A stretch of 48,747 nt of DNA from JAKRSD01 sp964473995 (lineage in GTDB: Bacteria; Bacteroidota; Bacteroidia; CAIKAF01). The notes beneath the pieces were generated by a model. The model was given only the letters and a program-made list of their open reading frames with translations. It did no database searches and had not been told where the DNA came from. The position numbers were made by a program, and so were the translations under genes. Positions 17,060 through 25,391 of the stretch are shown here, in pieces; the stretch's first letter is position 1; each line of letters opens with the position of its first letter. Location: positions 1 to 48,747 of the forward strand of contig CAYYRB010000013.1 of NCBI GenBank assembly GCA_964473995.1, written 5' to 3'.

Positions 17060-17950
17060 ATGATTCGTAACAGTGCAAACGGCATCTTTTTTTTAATCAT
17101 TACTGCGTTATTTTTTTCCTGCGATAAAATAGACGCACCCTACGCCGAGGTGAATGTAAGCAGCATAGATACGCTTCAGTTTCCCTCTCCGTCCTTTGTC
17201 ATTAATCCTGATGAACCACGGCGGGTTTTGATAGAAGATTTCACTGGTCATACATGCGGTAACTGTCCCACGGCTGCCATTCAGTTGGAAAATTTGATTG
17301 CCTCATCCGGCGGCAAAGTAATCGGCGTGGCCATTCATGCGGGTGAAACGTTTGCCGCTCCCGCACCGCCCACTTATCCCGAGGATTACCGCACCGAAGT
17401 GGGCGATGCCATAGATACGCAATTCGGCATCACTTCTGCCGGGCAGCCCAATGGAATGGTGAACCGGATAAAAACAGGAAATGTGTACTATACCATTCCC
17501 AACGCCTGGAGTAATCGGGTAAACGCCATTTTGAACAATACACCCCAGGCCGATGCACAGATAGGAATCAAAGCTTATTACGACGAAGAAAAAGAGCGGA
17601 TCATCGCCTATGTACATGCCGGTTTTTTGAACTCTCTGCAGGGTAATTTCCGCTTAGCCGCTTACGCCATCGAAGACAGCGTAATCGGTGATCAGAAATG
17701 GTACAACCAAGGTTTGCCCAACGATCACGATGAGAATTATGTGTTTAATCACACCCTGCGCGGAAACGTAAGTTCGTTGTGGGGCGAGGACATTGCCGTA
17801 AATCCGCAGGCGGGATCCGTGCACCGGAAAGTGTGGACGTTGAAACTAAAACCTGAATGGAAACCCAAGCACATGAAGGTAGTAGCATTTGTATACAACA
17901 AGGATAATTTTGAAATTATCCAACCCGGCGAGGCAAAGCCGGAATTATAA
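17060..17950 (+). CDS. Omp28-related outer-membrane lipoprotein
   Basis: Lipoprotein of about 296 residues. The signal sequence ends in LFFSC, with Cys21 as lipidation site (numbering from the ATG at 17060; an in-frame GTG at 17054 is an alternative start). The N-terminal domain is the Omp28-type thioredoxin-like fold: RRVLIEDFTGHTCGNCP with a CGNC active-site-like pair (Cys66, Cys69), then FGITSAGQPNGMVNR. The C-terminal half is beta-rich and ends KDNFEIIQPGEAKPEL. Omp28 was described as a surface antigen in Porphyromonas; its cellular role is unclear. Next to TlpA-like and DUF6029 proteins, a redox or protein-folding role at the outer membrane is a reasonable inference. Confidence 0.85.
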   Translation: MIRNSANGIFFLIITALFFSCDKIDAPYAEVNVSSIDTLQFPSPSFVINPDEPRRVLIEDFTGHTCGNCPTAAIQLENLIASSGGKVIGVAIHAGETFAAPAPPTYPEDYRTEVGDAIDTQFGITSAGQPNGMVNRIKTGNVYYTIPNAWSNRVNAILNNTPQADAQIGIKAYYDEEKERIIAYVHAGFLNSLQGNFRLAAYAIEDSVIGDQKWYNQGLPNDHDENYVFNHTLRGNVSSLWGEDIAVNPQAGSVHRKVWTLKLKPEWKPKHMKVVAFVYNKDNFEIIQPGEAKPEL

Positions 17951-17971
17951 CAGTTCTTTTTTTTGCCGTTT

Positions 17972-19533
17972 TTATTCTTCGGGCAGAGAGTACCACCGAT
18001 AATATAACAGGGAGTGAAAGAACAGCGAGGAAAAAAAGAATAACACGAGTGAAAAAAACTCCGTAGCTCGCATTAAACTTGCTTTATCCAACCAACTGAA
18101 AAATTGATCGTCGGCAAAAAAGTAGCCGACCAACAAAAAGGGAAACAGATGCAGAAATAAAAAAGACAAGTTGAGTCCGATACCCGCAAATACCTGCCTC
18201 GATTTGCTGAAAAATATGGAGATGGCCAACCCAAGGCAAAGCAGATAATAAAAAATCAGGAGTTCCATTACGCCGGTTTCACCTGGATTTATAATGATGC
18301 TGATGATGACTGTGAAAACGAACAACAAAAATCCTGCAAGCAGCGTCCACAAAAACGTGCGCACGGTCATGTAGCGGAAAATAAGAATAAGCAGCGTAAT
18401 GTAAAGGCTGAAGTAAAACCAGGTACGAAACATAAAGGCGAGATCCCTTGCCGAATTAATCCGGCTATAAACTTTGTCCATCGACCTCGACATGTCGCTG
18501 AGCCGGTATTTGGAGCATACGGGGGATGCGTTAAGGTAGACAGTAGCATCATAGGCATCAGCTTCAACTGGTATTGGGGCTTCTTTGACAAAAATTTTCC
18601 CGTTATAATTTTTGATGTATTTGGCAAAAATGCCGTTGAGGATGGGTTCTCCTTCCTTTTGGTTGAGTTTTTCCTCTTTCAGGGAACGGTAAATTTTTCC
18701 GGATAAATCCTCGGAAGGGGCAATCTGGTATGGAAAATCAGAACAGATTAAGACCTGTTTTTCATAGGCTAGATAACTGTTATCCGAAGTTTTCTCTTTG
18801 TATTCAAAACGTCCTTCCGGAATTAAATCGGGCGATTTTACCACAATCAAGTTGTTGGCGTAATCTTCATAAATAGAATCAGATTGAAGGGAGTCCACCT
18901 TTATGATTACGGCCGTGTAAGGGGCCGTTTCGATATCATACTCCATTTGGTANNNNNNNNNNNNNNNNNNNNNNNNNNNNNNNNNNNNNNNNNNNNNNNN
19001 NNNNNNNNNNNNNNNNNNNNNNNNNNNNNNNNNNNNNNNNNNNNNNNNNNNNCCTTTATGATTACGGCCGTGTAAGGGGCCGTTTCGATATCATACTCCA
19101 TTTGGTACGCCGTCAGATACGCTTTTTCAAAGTCAGCTTGAATTTCTTCCTGCGAGTATATTTTTTCTACGGCCATGGATGAGGCAATTCGTGGCATGAA
19201 AGGCCAAGCTATGAAGAGTGAAATGGAAAAGAAAATAAAGAAGCCTTGCAGAAAAAACTGAAAAAAGGGTTTCTTTCCGAACACCTTAAACGGGTTGAAG
19301 CGAAACAGAAAAACAAGGTAGATGATAATGCTGATGATGGTGCACAGAACTAAAAAGGCCGTCCAGCCCGCCATCGCCGAGTTGTCTTCGGTTTGTTCGG
19401 GGGAGAGCATATAAAATAAATACAAAATCACATTCACGGAAGCTCCTGTCATGCATGCGGGAAGTACCCTGGTACTGAAGAGCAGGGGATGATTCAAAAG
19501 GAGTCCGTGCTGTAAGCGTTGAAAAAGTTTCAT
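17972..19533 (-). CDS. Polytopic membrane protein, probable ABC permease, broken by a false gap
   Basis: The frame is interrupted by 100 N (18953-19052), but the 55 bases left of the gap (18898-18952) are identical to the 55 right of it (19053-19107). Removing one copy and the N gives a single 468-residue frame from the ATG at 19533 to the stop at 17972. It has about three helices in the first 130 residues, an extracytoplasmic region of roughly 180 residues, then about five helices. The family was not recognised. It starts at the last base of the ABC ATPase stop, strongly suggesting it is the membrane partner of that ATPase. The substrate is unknown. Confidence 0.75.
18953..19052. other. Scaffold gap of 100 N, probably spurious
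   Basis: Exactly 100 N. The flanks are identical for 55 bases, so the contigs overlap and no sequence is likely to be missing. The reading frame is preserved when the overlap is collapsed (1407 bases, 469 codons). Confidence 0.95.
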
Positions 19534-20681
19534 CAGAAAAATCGTTTTGTGGATTGAGAAATATCACGGAAATAAACGGGAATAAGGTTATGCCTGACCA
19601 GAACGGCCAAAATGCCGGCCGTAGTTTCCTGAGGCGACGACACTACGAAATATCCTCCGTTGAACTTAATGGTACAGGGGATTTCCTTCAGCGCATTTTG
19701 AATCTCGCCGCGGGTGGCATTGATTTCCATTTCCAGCACGGTTTCCGTTTGTAAACCTTGTTGTTGGGTGTGCAGCAGTTTGCCGTTTTTCAGGAAAATC
19801 ACCTTGTCGGCTATTTTTTCCACTTCGTGTAATTGTTGGGAACTTAGTAATATACCCAAGGGTTTGTGCACGGATTGTGCCATGAACCGTAAATCATTCA
19901 ACAAAGTCTGCTGGGCATTGATGTCCAAATTGGCCAGTGGCTCATCCAGCACGAGAAGGCGAGGTCGTTTCAGCAGAATTTTGGCAATTTCAAAACGGGT
20001 GCGGTATCCGCTGCTGAGTCTGTTCCAGGTGTGGTTTGCAAACGAATTGAGGTTGAATCTGGATAACATAAAGTCGGTCATCAGTCTGTTTTCTTCCCCA
20101 TGAAATCCATTGGCCGATGCATAAAAGTGGAGATTTTCTTTCAACGTACCGTACCAACGCGGAATCCGCTGAGGAATAAAGGCAATCTCTTGTTTGATTT
20201 GGTAGGGTAAATTTTCCTGATTTTCCGAAAAATAATAGTGAAGCGTTCCTGCACTATGTTTCAATTCACCGGATAAGATACGCAGCAGGGTTGTTTTCCC
20301 GTTTCCGTTTTCGCCTACCACGCCCACGATTTCTCCCGAACGTATGCTCAAATCGAGCGGTTCCAGCATAAAACCGCCTTTTGCATATCTTTTGGAAACG
20401 GCCTGTGCGGTTACACATTCCTCGTTCAGGTACGTGGCCGATGAAGCTTCGGCGGATTCAATGCGTGCGAGGAGTTCCAGTCCTTTCTCGGTAAAGTCTC
20501 CGCCGGGTATTTGATTGCGGTACAGCAAATCGTGGCCATGATTTCCCCATTGGATTGATTGTCGTATCAGGGATTTATCGTCGGTGTCGAAAGCGGCATC
20601 CAAGGTGCGCCGAATGGCCAAGTTAAAATCGCCATGTTCCAGGTAAGAGCGCAAAAGCGCAAACCATTCACTTCGGATCAT
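19533..20681 (-). CDS. ABC transporter ATP-binding protein
   Basis: ABC ATPase of 382 residues. After an unusual 85-90 residue N-terminal segment (SYLEHGDFNLAIRRTLDAAF and following, apparently helical), the nucleotide-binding domain shows Walker A GENGNGKTT at about 123, Q-loop region FIPQRIPRWYG, signature LSSGYRTRFE, Walker B LLVLDEPLANLD, and an H-loop-like position occupied by SQQLHEVEKIADK. The signature lacks the usual SGGQ and has SSGYR, as in ABC-2 type exporters. The stop shares one base with the start of the downstream membrane protein, so the two form a coupled pair. Substrate unknown. Confidence 0.88.
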   Translation of the reverse strand: MIRSEWFALLRSYLEHGDFNLAIRRTLDAAFDTDDKSLIRQSIQWGNHGHDLLYRNQIPGGDFTEKGLELLARIESAEASSATYLNEECVTAQAVSKRYAKGGFMLEPLDLSIRSGEIVGVVGENGNGKTTLLRILSGELKHSAGTLHYYFSENQENLPYQIKQEIAFIPQRIPRWYGTLKENLHFYASANGFHGEENRLMTDFMLSRFNLNSFANHTWNRLSSGYRTRFEIAKILLKRPRLLVLDEPLANLDINAQQTLLNDLRFMAQSVHKPLGILLSSQQLHEVEKIADKVIFLKNGKLLHTQQQGLQTETVLEMEINATRGEIQNALKEIPCTIKFNGGYFVVSSPQETTAGILAVLVRHNLIPVYFRDISQSTKRFF

Positions 20682-20714
20682 GAATACGGGGTTTAAATTG
20701 TTTTTCTTAAAGAG

Positions 20715-20756
20715 TTGTCCGTTGCGTTAGAAATCGCATGGCACAGAAACGGACAA
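20715..20756. repeat. Inverted repeat between EEP and ABC genes
   Basis: TTGTCCGTT (20715-20723) and AACGGACAA (20748-20756) form a perfect 9-bp stem with a 24-base loop, whose own ends (GCG and CGC) can pair. No T-tract follows on either strand, so it is not a standard terminator. Could be an operator or RNA structure in the leader of the ABC genes. Confidence 0.5.
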
Positions 20757-20782
20757 GCAGAAAAAAAAGTATTGTAATTTCC

Positions 20783-21913
20783 CTAAAGTTGTAAATAACA
20801 TTCCACCGGATAATGGTCGGAAAGTTTCTTATCATCTACCACGCGGAATCCCGAGGATCGGATTTTTTTGTCATGCAGGATGTAATCAATACGCAGGAAG
20901 GGTATTTTTCCCGCATAGGTGAATCCGGGTCCACGTCCCGAGTGAAGAAAGGCGTCCGTTAATCCTTGGTTTATTTTTGAGTAGGTATAACTTACCGGAG
21001 TATCGTTGAAATCTCCGCAAACCACTACGGGATAAGGACTTTCCGCAATGGCTTTACTGACGAGCTCCACCTGGGCCGCCCGGCGCTTGTAGCTTTTTCT
21101 GAGCGATCTGAACATATCCAGGGCCAAAATGCGCGCGGTGCTGTCGCCTTGAACCAGACGGTCAATTTTTTCCGTTTCCAGGTGATTGCTTTCAAAATGC
21201 ACGTTAAAAATTCGAAGCGTGTCTTTCCCCTTTTTTATATCGGTAATCAGGCAGATGTTACCACGGCTTCTGTCAAACTTTATTTTGCTGCGCCCTATCA
21301 TGGGAAAGCGGCTGAATGTGGCCACTCCCCAATGATGCGTTCCGTGCAGTGATGAGGCGGGTTCAAAGTGCACATGGGGTGCATCCAGAATGCCGGTGAG
21401 GGTATCGGTAGTTTCAAAATAATCGGTTTCCTCGTAAAAGTATTCCTGAAAACAGGCTATGTCCGCATCGGCTTTCCGTAAAAAACGGAACATTTCGTTT
21501 CGGTGTCTCAGATTGTCTTTCCAGTTGTACAGGCCAAACAGCTGTACGTTATATGACATGAGTTTTATTTTGTCTTCCGCATTCTCGGTGTTTTCTTGGG
21601 AATTCCAGGTAAACAGCCGCGTGTGTATGGGAGCTCCCGCCAGGAGGATGATAATGCTTAGCAGTGTGTATCGTAATTTCAGAATAAACCACACGGGAAT
21701 AAAAAGCAGGTTGGCCAATACCCAAAAAGGGTAAGTGAGTCCGAATACCGCCACGGCCCAATAGACCTCCGGATTAACCACCACGGCGGAGTAGGAAATG
21801 GCCAGCGCCAAGGCAAATACACCATTTATGACCAACAGAATTTTTCTCACCGCCGGAATTATTTTCGGGTAAAGATACCAAACCCGGCGATTTTGGTTTT
21901 TCCCATTCTTCAA
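20783..21913 (-). CDS. Membrane-anchored EEP-family hydrolase
   Basis: Endonuclease/exonuclease/phosphatase (DNase I-like) protein, up to 376 residues. The N-terminal 100 residues hold three hydrophobic helices that anchor it in the membrane. The catalytic domain follows: KLMSYNVQLFG with the Mg-binding Asn, CFQEYFYE with the Glu, VVCGDFNDTPVSY with the catalytic Asp/Asn, and RIDYILHDKK plus LSDHYPV with the terminal Asp-His. Members cleave phosphodiester or phosphoester bonds; the substrate is not evident. The start is unsure: TTG at 21913, or GTG at 21850, just after a TATCTTTA box, which would begin at VRKILLVING. The catalytic call does not depend on this. Confidence 0.87.
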   Translation of the reverse strand: MKNGKNQNRRVWYLYPKIIPAVRKILLVINGVFALALAISYSAVVVNPEVYWAVAVFGLTYPFWVLANLLFIPVWFILKLRYTLLSIIILLAGAPIHTRLFTWNSQENTENAEDKIKLMSYNVQLFGLYNWKDNLRHRNEMFRFLRKADADIACFQEYFYEETDYFETTDTLTGILDAPHVHFEPASSLHGTHHWGVATFSRFPMIGRSKIKFDRSRGNICLITDIKKGKDTLRIFNVHFESNHLETEKIDRLVQGDSTARILALDMFRSLRKSYKRRAAQVELVSKAIAESPYPVVVCGDFNDTPVSYTYSKINQGLTDAFLHSGRGPGFTYAGKIPFLRIDYILHDKKIRSSGFRVVDDKKLSDHYPVECYLQL

Positions 21914-21974
21914 AAATGGGGTATCTCATTGCGTATCCTGAAATGGCGAAACGGACGGGTAACGGATATTGTAT

Positions 21975-21982
21975 TATATTTG
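21975..21982 (+). promoter_or_regulatory. -7 promoter element and long leader of the DEAD-box gene
   Basis: TATATTTG matches TAnnTTTG and implies a leader of about 130 bases before the ATG at 22122, much longer than for other genes here. The leader contains a small hairpin, CAGAC/GTCTG (21997-22001 with 22009-22013), and an unused GGGGAGG at 22083-22089. Long structured leaders are common on cold-responsive RNA helicase genes; regulation here is inferred. Confidence 0.45.
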
Positions 21983-22121
21983 CCATTAATTATTAACAGA
22001 CGCTTTCAGTCTGCATCCACTTTTTCCTTCGGGAAATAATATCCTCAGTACCCGGTTTAGCATAGGTTATATCAAGGTTTCCGGGGAGGTGTTTACCAAA
22101 AGCGACCTATATTTTTTAAAA

Positions 22122-23435
22122 ATGACATTTGAAACATTGGGGCTTTCAGAGCCCATTCTCCGCGCAGTAGTACAGGAAGGGTATTCCGTACCTACGCCCA
22201 TTCAGCAGCAGGCTATTCCGCACGCCTTAAACAGAAAAGACATTTTGGGTTGTGCCCAAACCGGCACGGGTAAAACCGCTGCGTTTGGTATTCCCATATT
22301 GCAGTTGCTCGCCCAACAGGCTGGTCAACAAACTGCGCAGAAGCGGCCCATCCGTGCACTCATTCTTACTCCCACCAGGGAGTTGGCTATTCAGATTCAG
22401 GAGAGCCTGAATGCTTATGGCAGACATTTACCCATCCGGAATACGGTTATTTTCGGAGGTGTAGGCGAAACTCCGCAAATTGATGCACTACGACGCGGAA
22501 CCGATATTCTCGTGGCCACGCCCGGCAGGCTGCTCGATTTGATGAACCGCCGATTCGTGGATTTGAGCCGACTCGAAATTTTCGTGTTGGACGAGGCAGA
22601 CCGCATGCTGGATATGGGTTTCATCCATGATGTGAAAAAAGTAATTCAAAAACTGCCCGAACGCAGGCAGACCTTGTTTTTCTCGGCGACCATGCCTCCT
22701 GAAATTCAAAAGTTGGCCGAACATATTTTGCATCAACCGGTAAAAGTGGAGGTGACACCTGTATCATCCACCGCGGAAAAAGTGGAGCAGCACCTCTATT
22801 TTGTGAATAAGAGCAATAAACCCAAGTTGCTGAAATACCTCCTCGAAGATGCTTCCATCCGATCCGCATTGGTGTTTACACGTACGAAACACGGTGCAGA
22901 CCGTGTGGTAAAGGATTTGGTGAAGCAGGGTATCAAGGCTGAAGCCATTCACGGAAATAAATCCCAGAATGCGCGTCAGCGGGCATTGGGCAATTTCAAA
23001 AGCGGAGAAATACGGGTGCTGGTGGCTACGGACATTGCTGCACGGGGCATCGACGTGGAGGAATTGTCACACGTAATCAATTTTGAAATTCCGAACATTC
23101 CCGAAACGTATGTGCATCGCATTGGGCGCACGGGAAGGGCAGGAAATTCAGGAATTTCCTTTTCGCTCTGCGAACCTGAGGAAATGGCCTATTTGAAGGA
23201 TATTCAAAAGCTCACGGGAAAAATAATTCCGGTAACCGAGCAACATCCTTTTCCGTTGGATTTCAGTCTTCAGCAGCAGGAAGCCGAAAAGAAGTCGGAT
23301 TCGGGTCGCGGGCGTTTCGGTCATCAGCGGGCTTCGTCTCCACGTTCAGGGGGTCCCGGAGGAAATAGAAACGGAAATTCAAGAAACAAAAAGCGCTCGT
23401 TTCATAAGCGGGGAACACAGGCGGCGAAGGGATAG
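22122..23435 (+). CDS. DEAD-box ATP-dependent RNA helicase
   Basis: ATP-dependent RNA unwinding protein, likely for ribosome assembly or RNA decay. From the ATG at 22122 (MTFETLGLSEPI) it is 437 residues. All motifs are visible: Q motif with PTPIQQQAIP, motif I AQTGTGKTA, Ia PTRELA, II DEAD (VLDEADRMLDMG), III SAT, IV/V region VFTRTKHGADRVV and ATDIAARGID, VI HRIGRTGRAG. The C-terminal 60 residues are basic and rich in Gly, Arg, Ser and Asn, as in RhlE-type helicases, probably an RNA-binding tail. A GTG at 22089 in the same frame is a less likely start, since it lies inside the purine run. Confidence 0.95.
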   Translation: MTFETLGLSEPILRAVVQEGYSVPTPIQQQAIPHALNRKDILGCAQTGTGKTAAFGIPILQLLAQQAGQQTAQKRPIRALILTPTRELAIQIQESLNAYGRHLPIRNTVIFGGVGETPQIDALRRGTDILVATPGRLLDLMNRRFVDLSRLEIFVLDEADRMLDMGFIHDVKKVIQKLPERRQTLFFSATMPPEIQKLAEHILHQPVKVEVTPVSSTAEKVEQHLYFVNKSNKPKLLKYLLEDASIRSALVFTRTKHGADRVVKDLVKQGIKAEAIHGNKSQNARQRALGNFKSGEIRVLVATDIAARGIDVEELSHVINFEIPNIPETYVHRIGRTGRAGNSGISFSLCEPEEMAYLKDIQKLTGKIIPVTEQHPFPLDFSLQQQEAEKKSDSGRGRFGHQRASSPRSGGPGGNRNGNSRNKKRSFHKRGTQAAKG

Positions 23436-23448
23436 GCAGCTTCGGTAT

Positions 23449-23467
23449 GAAGGAAAACCTTCTTTTT
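23449..23467 (+). terminator. Probable terminator after the DEAD-box gene
   Basis: GAAGG-AAAA-CCTTC followed by five T, 13 bases after the helicase stop. The stem is short (5 bp), so it may be weak. The remaining spacer to 23668 shows no gene. Confidence 0.5.
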
Positions 23468-23668
23468 GTGGGTTTGATTTGAGCCGATTTTTTAAAATTA
23501 GGGGAACGTATTCTATATATTTTCAACAAATCTGTAGATTATATTCCCCTTATTAATGAAATAGAATACACAGAGTGTTGACGGAGCGTTCCGCTTATCC
23601 CGTAGTGGAATCGGCCGTAATTACCTCCGATAATTTTTCCGATTTTCTGCTGTAAGGGCGAATCTCGT

Positions 23669-23676
23669 TACTTTTG
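23669..23676 (+). promoter_or_regulatory. -7 promoter element for nadE
   Basis: TACTTTTG, an exact TAnnTTTG match ending 7 bases before the nadE ATG, implying a near-leaderless transcript. Confidence 0.55.
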
Positions 23677-23683
23677 ACCCGTC

Positions 23684-25312
23684 ATGAAGATCGCATTGGC
23701 CCAGATTAATCCCGTTATCGGCGATTTCGAGCGGAATACCCGGATCATCCTGGAGCGGATTGATGAGGCTTCCCGCATGGGCGCTGAACTGGTGGTATTT
23801 CCCGAATTGTCCGTCTGCGGATACCCTCCGCAGGATTTTTTGGAGTTTGCCGATTTTTTGCGTCGCTGCGAAGCATCGGTTGCGCAGATCGCTCAAGCGT
23901 GTAAGGGCATTGCGGCTATCGTAGGTGCGCCCACGCACAATCCGGAAACGAAAGGAAAAAATCTTTTCAACTCGGCGCTGCTCCTGCACGAAGGACAAAT
24001 CATCGGACAGGCGGATAAGGCCCTGTTGCCCACCTACGATATTTTTGATGAGTACCGCTACTTCGAACCGGCCCGTCGTTTCGGATGCGTGCATTTTCGC
24101 GGCGTGAAAATAGCTCTTACCGTCTGCGAAGATATCTGGGACATTGGGGAAGATCCCATGTACACGGTTTCTCCGCTGGATGAATTGGCTAAAGAAAATC
24201 CGCAGATAGCCATCAATATTTCCGCTTCGCCGTTTTCCTATCTGCAGGCCGAAAAGCGCAAAGAGGTGGTTGCCCATTGGAGCAAAAAGCTGGGTATTCC
24301 GCACCTGTATGTGAATCATGCAGGCGCTCAAACGGAGTTGATTTTTGACGGAGGTTCATTGGTTAGCAACTCCCTCGGCGAAATTTGCATGGAGGCCGCC
24401 TATTTTAGCGAAGATCTCCGCTTGGCGGATACTGAGGCGCTCATCCCGATTCAAGAGGGTGGGGCGGTTGCTAAAACACAAAGAATTTACGATGCTCTCG
24501 TCTGTGGCGTAAGGGATTATTTTGCCAAACAGAAGTTCACCAAGGCTGTATTGGGATTGAGCGGCGGAATAGACAGTGCCCTTACGGCCGTTATTGCCTG
24601 TGATGCTCTTGGTCCTGAACAGGTACACGGATTGCTGATGCCTTCACAATATTCCTCATCACACTCCGTGGAGGATGCGGTGCAGCTGGCCAAAAATTTG
24701 GGTATGAGCTATGATGTCGTTCCCATCCGTGAGGTGTTTGATTCCTTTGGGGAGCAATTGGCTCCGCTGTTCGCCGGTAAAACACCTGATCTTACTGAAG
24801 AAAACATTCAGGCACGCATTCGTGGCACGCTGCTCATGGCTTACAGTAATAAATTTCAGCACATTCTGCTCAATACGTCCAACAAAAGTGAAAACGCCGT
24901 GGGCTACGGAACGCTTTACGGTGATATGTGCGGCGGGCTGGGCGTGCTGGGCGATGTGTATAAAATGGAGGTATACGCACTTTCTGAATATGTAAATAGA
25001 AACGGGGAACGAATTCCCCAAAACAGCATCATCAAACCTCCCAGTGCCGAACTCAGGCCCGGTCAGAAAGACAGTGACAGCCTGCCGGAGTATGACCGGT
25101 TGGATCCCCTTCTTTTTGAATATATCGAAAACCGGAAAGGTCCCGCGGAAATTACGGCTATGGGTTATCCGGACGATTTGGTTTTGCGTGTTTTGCGTAT
25201 GGTAAATCGGGCAGAATTCAAACGCAAACAGGCGGCTCCCATACTTCGCGTTTCGGGCAAGGCTTTCGGACAGGGAAGGCGGTTGCCCATTGTGGGGAAA
25301 TACCTGGAGTGA
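23684..25312 (+). CDS. nadE: Glutamine-hydrolysing NAD+ synthetase
   Basis: Final step of NAD biosynthesis: deamido-NAD plus ATP and glutamine-derived ammonia give NAD+. The 542 residues comprise an N-terminal nitrilase-type glutaminase domain with Glu41 (FPELSVCGYPP), Lys112 (ADKALLPTYDIF) and Cys148 (LTVCEDIWD), and a C-terminal synthetase domain with P-loop LSGGIDSALT at about 291 and LNTSNKSENAVGYGTLYGD. Length fits the two-domain bacterial enzyme. The ATG at 23684 follows a clear -7 box. Confidence 0.97.
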   Translation: MKIALAQINPVIGDFERNTRIILERIDEASRMGAELVVFPELSVCGYPPQDFLEFADFLRRCEASVAQIAQACKGIAAIVGAPTHNPETKGKNLFNSALLLHEGQIIGQADKALLPTYDIFDEYRYFEPARRFGCVHFRGVKIALTVCEDIWDIGEDPMYTVSPLDELAKENPQIAINISASPFSYLQAEKRKEVVAHWSKKLGIPHLYVNHAGAQTELIFDGGSLVSNSLGEICMEAAYFSEDLRLADTEALIPIQEGGAVAKTQRIYDALVCGVRDYFAKQKFTKAVLGLSGGIDSALTAVIACDALGPEQVHGLLMPSQYSSSHSVEDAVQLAKNLGMSYDVVPIREVFDSFGEQLAPLFAGKTPDLTEENIQARIRGTLLMAYSNKFQHILLNTSNKSENAVGYGTLYGDMCGGLGVLGDVYKMEVYALSEYVNRNGERIPQNSIIKPPSAELRPGQKDSDSLPEYDRLDPLLFEYIENRKGPAEITAMGYPDDLVLRVLRMVNRAEFKRKQAAPILRVSGKAFGQGRRLPIVGKYLE

Positions 25313-25377
25313 TTTGAAAGAAATGACATAGGGTGATATGATCCCCCTGTTTTTTATCCCATCCGCTTTTTTTCGGT

Positions 25378-25385
25378 TAGCTTTG
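25378..25385 (+). promoter_or_regulatory. -7 promoter element for the EamA gene
   Basis: TAGCTTTG matches TAnnTTTG and ends six bases before the ATG at 25392. This favours that ATG over the upstream in-frame ATG at 25338. Confidence 0.5.
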
Positions 25386-25391
25386 CACGCC

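Noticed and set aside
18953..19052. The permease as a pseudogene or as two genes
   Set aside because: The 55-base identical flanks show an assembly overlap, and the collapsed frame is intact.
23621..24331. Minus-strand open frame of 236 codons
   Set aside because: Antisense to the glutaminase domain of nadE, which has all catalytic residues.
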